DNA of 64,000 bases from Actinomycetota bacterium (lineage in GTDB: Bacteria; Actinomycetota; Actinomycetes; S36-B12), in assembly GCA_016870195.1 (NCBI GenBank), contig VGCC01000001.1, positions 1 through 64,000 on the forward strand, in the 5' to 3' direction. Shown here in pieces: positions 39,861-49,044 of the stretch (position 1 is its first letter; each line of letters begins with the position of its first letter). Position numbers and translations under genes: made by a program. The notes under the pieces were generated by a model. It worked only from the letters and a program-made list of their open reading frames with translations. It ran no database searches and was not told where the DNA came from.

Positions 39861-41372
39861 TCAGTTCGCCGCCACCGCGATGTCCTGGGTGGCCACCGGA
39901 ACCACCACGTCGGTGCGGAGCGGACGCCAGGAGTAGCCGGTGATCAGATCGCCGAATCGCGACTTCTCCCGCACGCGATGTGCCACGAGGACCGGGCCCG
40001 AGTCCGGGGCCGGCGTGACGATCGCGGTGTACCAGTCCACATCCGTGGGGGGTTCGAGCTTGACCCAGCGGAGCTGACCGGCCTCGACCTGCACCCGCGT
40101 GGGTGACGTCGGAACGGAAACCTCCCGCCCTCCCCGGAAGGGCAGGAGGGTGATGTCCACGGCGGCGGGCGACTCCGGTGCGGTGATGGATAGGCGTACG
40201 TCGGTCGCCGCACGCACCGGGAGCCCCGTGACCGCCGCCGGGCCAATGAACGGCTGCGACCCGCCTACGAAGCTGGTGTCATCCTGGACGCGACGCCCGC
40301 CGAAGAACTGACGCATGCCGGCGACGATCAGCGTGTCACTCGTCAGCTCCACGGTTGCCGGGAGCACACCGTCCGGCGTCTGCGGAAGTATGGGCGCCAG
40401 GTCGAGGGTGGCCACGGATTGAGCCGGCACCTGGATGGTCCCGCGATCCGCGGGCGCATAGGCACCCTCCTGCGCGAGAATCCGCACCTTCACGATCGCG
40501 TCGTCTTCGCCGACCGCCGCGACGGATAGGACGCGCGCTCCATCACCGTTGATGACCCCGGGGACGTAGACGCGCGTCGCCGGCGCAGCCGCCTGCGGGA
40601 TCCAGTCCGTTCCGATCGAGGCGAGACCCGTGCGTTGTTCGTCATCGACCGAAGCTCCGACCCGTCCTGCACGCACGATGACGTGGATGGCCGTGCCGTT
40701 GACGCCGGGCGCCACCACATCCAAGGGCAGCACGAGACGCTCACGACCCTTCACCACGAGTCCGCGGCTCGCCGGCGAGTCGATGACGCCATCGGGGCCG
40801 TGGATGATCACGTCAACGATGGCTGCGGTCTCATCCGGGTTGACCATGACGACCCGGGTGCGGCGCCCGGCGACGGCACCTCCCCCGACGAACCAGAAGT
40901 CCGACGCGGCGGGCGCGCACGCGGTGCTTGCCATCCCGCGACCCTTGCCCGAAGGATCGCGGCCCCACTGGTCCGCGACGAGTCCCGGTGCGAGCGAGCC
41001 TTCGCCGAAGGCCACGACCGGCGGAAGCGAGGTGCCGAACGCCTCGATCTGGCCCTGCTCCCCCGCCTGTCGAATCGGGGTGGACGCGGAACCCGTGCCC
41101 GGAAGTGTCACCAATCCCGCGCTCCCCGGACCCTCACCCGGCTGGCCGGGGACGACTGCACCGGTCACCCGGACTCCGAGATCACCACCCGCACCCGGCT
41201 CCGGGCACAACAGGACCTGGGATGCGATCGGCTCGCGGGTCACAGCCGGTTCGGCAACGGGTTCGCCGATCCATCGATGGGCAATCTCCCCGAGCAGGGA
41301 TACGACCAGGACCGCGACGATTGCGATTAGCGTCCATCGCAGGGTGAGGTCCGGTCTGCGCACGAGGCTCAT
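39861..41372 (-). CDS. secreted/membrane-anchored DUF5719-like protein
   Basis: N-terminal TM, extracellular beta-rich repeats; start overlaps the upstream GT2 stop. Confidence 0.6.
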   Translation of the reverse strand: MSLVRRPDLTLRWTLIAIVAVLVVSLLGEIAHRWIGEPVAEPAVTREPIASQVLLCPEPGAGGDLGVRVTGAVVPGQPGEGPGSAGLVTLPGTGSASTPIRQAGEQGQIEAFGTSLPPVVAFGEGSLAPGLVADQWGRDPSGKGRGMASTACAPAASDFWFVGGGAVAGRRTRVVMVNPDETAAIVDVIIHGPDGVIDSPASRGLVVKGRERLVLPLDVVAPGVNGTAIHVIVRAGRVGASVDDEQRTGLASIGTDWIPQAAAPATRVYVPGVINGDGARVLSVAAVGEDDAIVKVRILAQEGAYAPADRGTIQVPAQSVATLDLAPILPQTPDGVLPATVELTSDTLIVAGMRQFFGGRRVQDDTSFVGGSQPFIGPAAVTGLPVRAATDVRLSITAPESPAAVDITLLPFRGGREVSVPTSPTRVQVEAGQLRWVKLEPPTDVDWYTAIVTPAPDSGPVLVAHRVREKSRFGDLITGYSWRPLRTDVVVPVATQDIAVAAN

Positions 41373-44300
41373 TCCGCCACCTCGGCATCAGGGTCGGGAT
41401 CGAAGGTCCGACGCGATGGCAGGGAAAGGATCACCAGGGCGGCGACGATGACCACCTGCGCCCACAACCACCAGGGTCGCGCACCCGAGTCGAACCACAC
41501 CCGGATCGGCTGCGCGCCCTCGGGTGCGAGGAATGCGGACGACCACGCGAGCGGGTCCGGTGCGATGACCGGAGTCAACTCCGCAGAACCCGAGGTGGCG
41601 CGCCAGCCGGCATCCTGGCTGGCGCCCACGACGACGACGCGTTGCCCGGACCCCTCGGGAAGGGATTGATCGATGTAGGGATCGACCCCCACCGTCTCCG
41701 GGCTCGTCAAGCCCAGCGGTGACGCGTCGGCGTCCACCACCACGCGCGCGCGCGAGGTCACCCCGGCAACACGCCAGAGCACGGCCCCATCCGCACTCGA
41801 GAGTCTGCGCAGACCAGGCTCGGAGTCGAGGGTTTGCACGAGATCGGCCGTGGTGCCGCGATCGAGGACCACGTAGCGGACTCCGTATCCGGCGATCGCG
41901 GGGACCTCGGGACCCCCGCGCCCGGACGCCATCCACGCCACGTAGTGATCGAGTCCCACCCAGACGTCGGCGGGGGGAAGTGTCTCCGCGTCACCCAGCA
42001 TCTCGCCCGCGCCGTTCACCAGGGAATAGGTGACGGCACCGGCGCGCGAACTGGCGATCACGAGCGATCGTGGAGCTTGGGGGCTTGCAGCTTCAGCGAC
42101 GACGAAGGCCGGGAGCGGTGACATGGGTGCGCGCGACACTGCGAGATCTCGCGCAGGGATCCACCAGATCGCACTGATGATCGGAGCGGCCACCGCGCCG
42201 ATCACGGCGACCACGGCGATCGGCTGCCAGATGGTGAAGTTGGAGCGGACGAAGCGTTCACGGAGTCCGCGCACCGCGACACCCGAGGCGCTGATGAGGG
42301 CCAACCCCCACAGTAGGGTCGCCGGCCCCGGCCACGGGGACAGCGCCTCCGAATACCCGGGCGGTGTGACGCGGATCAGGGACTGGACGATCCCGACGAC
42401 CGCCGCGAGTCCACCGATGATCCACCAGGCACCCACGAGCCGCAGGGTGTCGCGCCGCAACAGCGCGAGGACTCCGCCGAGCAGGATGCCACCGGTCACC
42501 CACAGGGGCGTCATGCCTGGGCCGCCCGGGTGCAGGGCGAGTACGTCGAGGGGGGCGAGGTCGGGGTCGATCAACGACGCGCGTTGCAGGCCCGGCTCGA
42601 GCAGGAATAGGACTGGATGGGTGATCAGATACCCGGTCCAGGGAATCAGCACGGCTAAGGGAACGACAAGGGCGAGCGTCAGTCGCAGCGCGACCTGTCG
42701 AGTCACCCGGCGCACGGTGAGAATCACCGTGGCAAGCACGAGCACGATCCACATGGCCGGGACGGTCGCCAGCACGATGCTCATCAGGATCGCGGTCCCA
42801 GCGGCACGTCGCAACGATCCTCGCGGCGTCGTCAATCTCCACAGGGATCGGATGGCAAACGGGAGTGCGATCGACGCGATCGTCGTTCCGATCCGACCGG
42901 AGGCGATCGCACCCGTCATCGCCGGGAGGAGTGCGTAGGCACCTGCCATCCATGCCCGCGTGATTTTCGACGGGATCATGTCGCGCGATGCGATGTAGGC
43001 GGACCATCCAGCGATCGGGATCACCAACATCAGGACCACGGCGATCGCCCAGGCAGATTTTCCAAGAAGCACCGTGGCAAGTGCCGCGAGGACCATGAGG
43101 TACGGCGCTGACGGCGTCGTGGAGCCGGGGCCGACGTCGTGCCAGGCCTCGATGTAGGACTGCCAGAGGTCGGACGCTCCCGTCGATGCCGGTAGCAGGG
43201 CTCCGCCCTGAACCACGCCCTCCCCCCACCACAGGGATCGCGTTGCAACGACAGCGATGAGAAGAAGAACCACAGTGAGGAGAACGCTCGGTTTCGTCAG
43301 GATGCGCCGCACGCGGCTGTATGACTCATCCGGCAGATATGCCACCGAGTCATCGATGGTGTCCAGGGCACTCACACTCGGACTGAGTGCGGAGCTACTC
43401 GTCGTCACATAGCCGCCGATCGCCTCGGCGACATCACGTACCTGATCCCATGTGGTGGGTCGCAGATGACGCACGACGGAAGCGGACTCCGTGACGCCCT
43501 CCGAGGCCAGGACACGCGAGGCGTGCAGACGCCCGGGGTGGGAGGCGACGCGGGCGACAGCGATCACCTCATCACGTGCAGACCGGACGTCCTTGCCAAG
43601 CAAGTAGACGACCGACCGGATCGCACTTCCGAGAAGGAGGCGGAGGGCTACGAACGGGGCGAGGATGGGGTTGGCGTGCGCGAGGAGGAGGTGCGCGGCC
43701 GCTTCACGGTCATCGCGGTGGGGGCGGTCGGCTCCACGCCGACGCGCGTGGGCCGATGCCTCACGATGGTGGAGGACGGCATCCGTGGCGATCATCACCC
43801 GCTCCCCGCGTCGCCACGCCCGCCAGCACAGTTCGACGTCATCGCGATAGAGGGGCAGGTAGGGGTCGAATCCATGGAGTGCGTCGAACACATCGCGTCG
43901 GATGAGCATCCCGGCAGTGCTGACGGCTAGCACTTCCCGGGTTCCGTCATGCTGACCCTGGTCGTGTTCGCGGCGCTCCAACCCGGTGACGCGACGCCCA
44001 TCCGAGTCCACACTGATCCCGACTTCCAGGAGAAGCCGCCGGTCGTGCCAGCCGAGGATTTTCGGACCGAAGATCGACGTGGTCGGACACATGTCCGCGG
44101 CCACCAAGAGTTGGTCCAGGCAATCGGGATCCGGTGCGCTGTCATCGTGGAGGAGCCAGATCCATTCGACGACATCCTCCGGAAGATCCCAGTCGCCGAT
44201 GAGTCGAAGTCCCTCCTCGACGGCGCCTCCGAATCCGGCATTGATCCCCGTCTCGACAACCCGGGCAGATGTCAACGACTCGCGGAGGAGTCGGGCGCTG

Positions 44301-44512
44301 TCATCGGTGGACGCGTTGTCGACGCCGACGATCGCATCGGGGGGGCGGGTTTGGCCGGCAATCGTGGTCAGGGCTGCCGGCAACCAGGTCGCCCCGTCGT
44401 GGGCCACGATCACCGCGTTGACCCAGTGGCGTCTGCGAGGGATGACGGGCTCGTCGACGTCGTCGAATTCGAAGTCCTCGTCCGCGACGAACCACTCGAG
44501 CGACTCGGTCAC
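41369..44512 (-). CDS. large membrane-embedded family 2 glycosyltransferase (1047 aa)
   Basis: N-terminal GT2 domain (VIVAHDGATWLPAALTTIAGQTRPPDAIVGVDNASTDDS; LHDDSAPDPDCL), followed by a multi-TM C-terminal half. Confidence 0.85.
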   Translation of the reverse strand: MTESLEWFVADEDFEFDDVDEPVIPRRRHWVNAVIVAHDGATWLPAALTTIAGQTRPPDAIVGVDNASTDDSARLLRESLTSARVVETGINAGFGGAVEEGLRLIGDWDLPEDVVEWIWLLHDDSAPDPDCLDQLLVAADMCPTTSIFGPKILGWHDRRLLLEVGISVDSDGRRVTGLERREHDQGQHDGTREVLAVSTAGMLIRRDVFDALHGFDPYLPLYRDDVELCWRAWRRGERVMIATDAVLHHREASAHARRRGADRPHRDDREAAAHLLLAHANPILAPFVALRLLLGSAIRSVVYLLGKDVRSARDEVIAVARVASHPGRLHASRVLASEGVTESASVVRHLRPTTWDQVRDVAEAIGGYVTTSSSALSPSVSALDTIDDSVAYLPDESYSRVRRILTKPSVLLTVVLLLIAVVATRSLWWGEGVVQGGALLPASTGASDLWQSYIEAWHDVGPGSTTPSAPYLMVLAALATVLLGKSAWAIAVVLMLVIPIAGWSAYIASRDMIPSKITRAWMAGAYALLPAMTGAIASGRIGTTIASIALPFAIRSLWRLTTPRGSLRRAAGTAILMSIVLATVPAMWIVLVLATVILTVRRVTRQVALRLTLALVVPLAVLIPWTGYLITHPVLFLLEPGLQRASLIDPDLAPLDVLALHPGGPGMTPLWVTGGILLGGVLALLRRDTLRLVGAWWIIGGLAAVVGIVQSLIRVTPPGYSEALSPWPGPATLLWGLALISASGVAVRGLRERFVRSNFTIWQPIAVVAVIGAVAAPIISAIWWIPARDLAVSRAPMSPLPAFVVAEAASPQAPRSLVIASSRAGAVTYSLVNGAGEMLGDAETLPPADVWVGLDHYVAWMASGRGGPEVPAIAGYGVRYVVLDRGTTADLVQTLDSEPGLRRLSSADGAVLWRVAGVTSRARVVVDADASPLGLTSPETVGVDPYIDQSLPEGSGQRVVVVGASQDAGWRATSGSAELTPVIAPDPLAWSSAFLAPEGAQPIRVWFDSGARPWWLWAQVVIVAALVILSLPSRRTFDPDPDAEVAE

Positions 44513-44518
44513 CCGCCC

Positions 44519-44524
44519 ACTGTA
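44519..44524 (-). promoter_or_regulatory. -10 element TACAGT, 6 nt upstream of GTG 44512
   Basis: TANNNT at leaderless spacing. Confidence 0.5.
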
Positions 44525-44547
44525 CGGTCCGGAAAACTCTCCGCAGA

Positions 44548-44811
44548 CTAGGAGATGGAGCGCTTCTTGAGTCTGCGACGCTCACGCTCGGACAGCCCAC
44601 CCCAGATGCCGAAACGCTCGTCATTCTCGAGTGCGTATTCGAGGCATTCGACGCGGACCTCGCAGGAGAGACACACCCTCTTGGCCTCACGGGTACTGCC
44701 GCCCTTTTCCGGGAAGAAGGCTTCCGGGTCGGTCTGGGCGCAGAGGGCCCGCTCCTGCCAGGAGAGTTCCTCGACATCGGACAACGGCAGAAACGCCAAG
44801 TTGTCGCTCAC
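44548..44811 (-). CDS. whiB2: WhiB-family iron-sulfur transcription regulator (WhiB2-like)
   Basis: WQERALCAQTDPEAFFPEKG..CLSCEVRVECLEYAL..GIWGGLSERERRRLKK; four conserved Cys. Confidence 0.93.
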   Translation of the reverse strand: MSDNLAFLPLSDVEELSWQERALCAQTDPEAFFPEKGGSTREAKRVCLSCEVRVECLEYALENDERFGIWGGLSERERRRLKKRSIS

Positions 44812-44855
44812 GCGATGGACCTCCTCGACCCAGCAAACGTACGAGTCCAGGGAGT

Positions 44856-44884
44856 ATTACAACGATGTGATTCCCCTACGTCAA
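44856..44884 (-). promoter_or_regulatory. SigA-type promoter of whiB
   Basis: Reverse strand TTGACG (44884-44879) - 17 nt - TGTAAT (44861-44856), ~38 nt leader with GAGGAGGT before the whiB start. Confidence 0.65.
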
Positions 44885-44900
44885 GTGAAAATCCGCCAAA

Positions 44901-44929
44901 TCGGACAGATTTACGCCGAAAGTCGGACA
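44901..44929. repeat. direct repeat TCGGACA x2 upstream of the whiB -35
   Basis: TCGGACA at 44901-44907 and 44923-44929, 22 bp centre to centre. Confidence 0.5.
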
Positions 44930-44983
44930 TTCCGGGGAGATCTGGGACACATTCGAGCGTCCGACGCGTGACAGGATGACGCG

Positions 44984-45985
44984 ATGACGCAACGGATCAC
45001 CATCCTCGCGGGCGGGATGGGTGGTGCGCGATTCTGCCTCGGTGTCCGCCACCTGCTGATGGGATCCGACACCGAGATCACCGTCGTCGGCAACACCGGA
45101 GACGACATCTGGGTCCATGGATTGCGCGTCTGCCCGGACCTTGATTCGATCATGTACACCCTCGGTGGAGGGATCAGTTCGGAGCGCGGTTGGGGCCGGG
45201 AAGCTGAGACGTTCCATGCCAAGGAGGAACTCGCGGCCTATGGGGTCGAACCGACGTGGTTCGGGCTCGGCGACCGCGATATCGCCACTCATCTCGTCCG
45301 CACCACGTCCCTCAACGCCGGCTATTCCCTGAGCGACGTGACCGAGGCCCTTTGCCACCGTTGGCAGCCGGGAGTTCGACTCATTCCCATGTCCGACGAC
45401 CGCGCGGAGACGCACGTGATCGTCGACGATCCCGATGCGGGAGACGCGGAACAACCGCTGCGCGTCGCGATCCACTTCCAGGAGTGGTGGATCCGGCACC
45501 GCGCGTCTCTGCCCGCTCACGGGTTCAGCATCGTGGGCATCGAGGACGCCCGGCCGGCCCCCGGAGTGATCGACGCGATCGCGGGCGCAGACACCGTGAT
45601 CCTCTCTCCGAGCAATCCGGTGGTGTCGATCGGCACGATCCTGGCGGTGCCCGGGATCCGAGACGCACTTCACGCGACCACCGCGCCGATTGTTGGACTG
45701 TCCCCCATCATCGGGGGGGCGCCCGTGCGGGGAATGGCCGATGCGTGTCTCGCGGCCATCGGAGTGCCCACCACCGCGGCTGGAGTGGCGGAGCACTACG
45801 GAGCGCGTAGTGCCGGCGGCATACTCGACGCCTGGCTCGTCGACACCGTCGATGCATCGGCCACTGCGGAGATAGAGGGTCTCGGGATCGCGTGTGCCGC
45901 CGTGCCGCTCCTCATGACATCCCCCGACGCCACCGCCCGCATGGCAGCCGAGGCCCTACGACTGGCCGGCCCACGTGTTCGCTGA
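44984..45985 (+). CDS. fbiA: 2-phospho-L-lactate transferase-type enzyme (CofD/FbiA), F420 biosynthesis
   Basis: ITILAGGMGGARFCLGVRHLL, VVGNTGDDIWVHGLRVCPDLDSIMYTLGG. Confidence 0.95.
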   Translation: MTQRITILAGGMGGARFCLGVRHLLMGSDTEITVVGNTGDDIWVHGLRVCPDLDSIMYTLGGGISSERGWGREAETFHAKEELAAYGVEPTWFGLGDRDIATHLVRTTSLNAGYSLSDVTEALCHRWQPGVRLIPMSDDRAETHVIVDDPDAGDAEQPLRVAIHFQEWWIRHRASLPAHGFSIVGIEDARPAPGVIDAIAGADTVILSPSNPVVSIGTILAVPGIRDALHATTAPIVGLSPIIGGAPVRGMADACLAAIGVPTTAAGVAEHYGARSAGGILDAWLVDTVDASATAEIEGLGIACAAVPLLMTSPDATARMAAEALRLAGPRVR

Positions 45986-47309
45986 CCGTGTCGACGTCGT
46001 CGCTCTCCCCATCGATCACGCCTTCGCACACGGTGACGACCTCGTAGATCTGATCGCTCCAGCCGTCGAGTCGGCCACGTGGACCGACGGGTCGAGCGGT
46101 CTTCGGGACGGCGACATCGTGGTCGTCACCAGCAAGATCGTGGCCAAGTGCGAAGGACGCGTGGTGGCAGCTGCCAGCCGGGACGAGTGGATCGATCGGG
46201 AGTCGGTTCGCACCGTGGCGGAGTGGCATACCCCCCGCGGGAGAACGCGCGTGGTGCAGACTCACCATGGCCTCGTCCTGGCCGCCGCAGGTATCGATGC
46301 GAGCAACACCGAGGATGGCACCGTCGTACTCCTTCCGGAGGATCCGGACCATTCCGCGCGGGATATCGCCACGCGCCTGCGTGCCACGTTCGGAGCAGAG
46401 GTCGGCGTCATCGTCTCCGACACGATGGGCAGACCATGGCGACTCGGGGTCACCGATGTGGCGATCGGCGCAGCCGGACTCACACCACTCGACGATCACA
46501 CCGGACGAGTCGATCCCTTCGGTCGGACGTTGGAGATGACCGTTGTAGCCATCGCGGATGAGATCGCAGCCGCCGCGGATCTGGCCACGGGCAAGACTCG
46601 TTCGGCCCCGGTCGCGATCGTGCGCGGACTCGGCGCATATGTGACGCGCGACCTGCATACTCCCGCGTCGGTCATCGTGCGATCACCGAACGAGGACATG
46701 TTCTCCCTCGGCGTTCGTGAGGCACGTCGCACGGCGGTCCAACAACGTCGAACTGTCCGGCATTTCCGGCATGAGGAGGTACCTGACAAGTCGATTGACG
46801 AGGCCCTCGATGCCGCCGTGACCGCGCCAGCCCCCCACCACAGTCACCCATGGAGATTCCGCGTGCAACGTCTGGGAGAGGAGAGAACACGACTCCTTGA
46901 TGCCCTCGCCGACGCGTGGCGCGCCGACTTGCACGCGACACTAGGAATCGCCGACGTCGAGGCGCGCATTCGACGCGGGGACATCCTGCGCACCGCACCC
47001 GTCGTTATCTGGCCCTTCGTCGACCTCGCGGGCGCCGCCCATGACTATCCCGACGACCGACGTCGTGCAGCCGAGCGCGACATGTTCCTCGTCGCAGGCG
47101 GTGCGGCCGTGCAAAACCTGATGGTCTCCCTCGCCACGCAGGGGCTGGGATCGGCGTGGATCGGCTCATCGATCTTTGCGCCCGCCGTCGTTCGATCTGT
47201 GCTCGGACTTGCCGACTCCCTGGAACCGCTCGGAGCGATTGCCGTGGGCTATCCAGCGGAGCCACCGACACCACGCGATGTCGAACAGGGCAGTGATTTT
47301 CGGATCTAG
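45975..47309 (+). CDS. fbiB: F420:gamma-glutamyl ligase with C-terminal nitroreductase domain (FbiB)
   Basis: DGDIVVVTSKIVAKCEGR, VSDTMGRPWRLGVTDVAIG, C-terminal nitroreductase RRTVRHFRHEEV..GLGSAWIGSS. Confidence 0.95.
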   Translation: MFADRVDVVALPIDHAFAHGDDLVDLIAPAVESATWTDGSSGLRDGDIVVVTSKIVAKCEGRVVAAASRDEWIDRESVRTVAEWHTPRGRTRVVQTHHGLVLAAAGIDASNTEDGTVVLLPEDPDHSARDIATRLRATFGAEVGVIVSDTMGRPWRLGVTDVAIGAAGLTPLDDHTGRVDPFGRTLEMTVVAIADEIAAAADLATGKTRSAPVAIVRGLGAYVTRDLHTPASVIVRSPNEDMFSLGVREARRTAVQQRRTVRHFRHEEVPDKSIDEALDAAVTAPAPHHSHPWRFRVQRLGEERTRLLDALADAWRADLHATLGIADVEARIRRGDILRTAPVVIWPFVDLAGAAHDYPDDRRRAAERDMFLVAGGAAVQNLMVSLATQGLGSAWIGSSIFAPAVVRSVLGLADSLEPLGAIAVGYPAEPPTPRDVEQGSDFRI

Positions 47310-48382
47310 CTATCCGAGGAGAAACGCACGGTCCCATCGGCGAGATGAGCTCGCGGCCAGATCCGCACACCGTCGAGGAGCTCGTTCCCGGATCCGATGT
47401 GCGCCCCATCACCGATGACCGCTCCCGCGACCACACTTCCCTCGCCGATCACCGCTCCCGCTCCGATGATCGAGTCCCGGATTCGCGCCCCAGAGTGGAC
47501 GTGAGCATCGTCGAACACGACGCTTCCCTCGATCACGGCACCCGACTCGACGTGCGCCCGGCGACCGATCGTCGTTCCCCCCGACAGCACCGCATCGCGG
47601 GCCACGACGGCACCCTCCAACACGAGGGACTCGCCGATCTGCGGCACCGCCGGCGAGGGGGCGAGACCCAGGACGAGATCACGGCTGCCCTGCGCGAATG
47701 CGAGCGGAGTCCCGAGGTCGAGCCAATAGCCGTGATCTACGACGCCGGACACACGTGCATCGTCGGCCAAGAGTTGCGGGAAAGTCTCCCGCTCCACGGA
47801 CACGGGGCGACCGGTCGGAATGGCGGAGATGACCGAGGAACGGAAGACGTAGCACCCGGCGTTGATCTGGTTCGTGACGATCTCCTCAGGCGTCTGCGGC
47901 TTCTCGAGGAAGGCGGTCACGCGACCCGTCGCGTCCGTGGGAACGAGACCGTAGGCGCGAGGGTCGGGGACGGGTGTCAGGTAGAGAGTGACATCACTCG
48001 CGCTGTTCACGTGATGACGGATGAGACCCGCGATGTCGACCCCGGTCAACACATCGCCGTTGAAGACGACCACGGGGTCGTCTCCCGAACTATTCAAATA
48101 GGGAAGAGCGTGACGAATTGCCCCGCCGGTTCCCAGGGGCTCGTCCTCGGTGGCGATCACGATCTCGACACCGTGGTCGGCATCGTCGAGGAACTCTCGG
48201 AATACATCGGATCGATAACTGGTGGCGAGGACGATGCGCGTGATACCCGCATCGCGCGCCCGGGTGATCTGGTGGACTGTGAAGGGGACGCCCGCGACGG
48301 GGAGCATCGGCTTGGGTGTGCTCACGGTCAAGGGTCGAAGGCGAGTCCCCTGACCTCCGACGAGCAACACCGCCTCCGTCAC
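47306..48382 (-). CDS. NDP-sugar pyrophosphorylase, probably mannose-1-phosphate guanylyltransferase
   Basis: TEAVLLVGGQGTRLRPLTVSTPKPMLPVAG; C-terminal left-handed beta-helix hexapeptides. Confidence 0.88.
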   Translation of the reverse strand: MTEAVLLVGGQGTRLRPLTVSTPKPMLPVAGVPFTVHQITRARDAGITRIVLATSYRSDVFREFLDDADHGVEIVIATEDEPLGTGGAIRHALPYLNSSGDDPVVVFNGDVLTGVDIAGLIRHHVNSASDVTLYLTPVPDPRAYGLVPTDATGRVTAFLEKPQTPEEIVTNQINAGCYVFRSSVISAIPTGRPVSVERETFPQLLADDARVSGVVDHGYWLDLGTPLAFAQGSRDLVLGLAPSPAVPQIGESLVLEGAVVARDAVLSGGTTIGRRAHVESGAVIEGSVVFDDAHVHSGARIRDSIIGAGAVIGEGSVVAGAVIGDGAHIGSGNELLDGVRIWPRAHLADGTVRFSSDS

Positions 48383-48401
48383 GTCAGCAGCCTGCCATAC
48401 C

Positions 48402-48407
48402 TAGCAT
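48402..48407 (+). promoter_or_regulatory. -10 element TAGCAT, 7 nt upstream of ATG 48415
   Basis: TANNNT at leaderless spacing. Confidence 0.55.
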
Positions 48408-48414
48408 GATCGCC

Positions 48415-49041
48415 ATGTCGGATGTCTGGTCACTCCTGACCCGCCGACGTGATCCGTCAGCGCCGCTCATCACGTGGATCGACGGGCCGAATCGGGTCGA
48501 GTTGTCGGCGACCACAGTCCTCAATGGCATCGCCAAGGTGGCGAATGCCCTCGCCCTCGATCTCGATGCAGGCCCACGGGTCCGCCTCGACCTTCCGTGG
48601 AATTGGCAACTGCCGATCTGGCAAGGGGGGATCTGGGCGTCCGACCGCCGTATCGCCGAGCCTGCAGACGTCATCGTGGTGAGCGAGACGAGTGACACGG
48701 CCCCACCCGGCAGTTGGGCGGTTTCACTCGATCCGTGGGGACGCGCGATCACTACTCAGCTTCCGGCAGGCGTCGAGGACGTGACAGACATCGTCCGCAT
48801 GCAACCCGACACGTTGCTCTTCCCACCCACGCGCAACACCGCGCCGCTGGAGGACGCCCGCGCACTGGCTGACGCCCTCGGCATCACTCCCGGGGATCGC
48901 ATCCTGGCCCTGCCAGGAGACCCCCTGCTTCCACTCCTCGTGCCCCTTGTCGCCGACACCAGCGTGATACTCGCGCAGCGACTCGATGAGGTCGCCGTCG
49001 CGCGTGAGCGAGTCACGCACGTGTGCGAGCACACGCTCTAG
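48415..49041 (+). CDS. TIGR03089 family protein
   Basis: MSDVWSLLTRRRDPSAPLITWIDGPNRVELSATTVLNGIAKVANAL; follows the M. tuberculosis Rv3268-like gene order. Confidence 0.75.
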   Translation: MSDVWSLLTRRRDPSAPLITWIDGPNRVELSATTVLNGIAKVANALALDLDAGPRVRLDLPWNWQLPIWQGGIWASDRRIAEPADVIVVSETSDTAPPGSWAVSLDPWGRAITTQLPAGVEDVTDIVRMQPDTLLFPPTRNTAPLEDARALADALGITPGDRILALPGDPLLPLLVPLVADTSVILAQRLDEVAVARERVTHVCEHTL

Positions 49042-49044
49042 CCT

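Noticed and set aside
38304-40106. 600-aa plus-strand ORF across manB/DUF3499
   Set aside because: Shadow ORF; the reverse strand encodes well-supported phosphomannomutase and DUF3499.
48382-48394. CANNNT boxes (CAGGCT, CAGGAT, CACGAT) at leaderless spacing before 48382, 44984 and 24975
   Set aside because: First T of TANNNT is missing; kept out of the leaderless list because the relaxed motif is too likely by chance.
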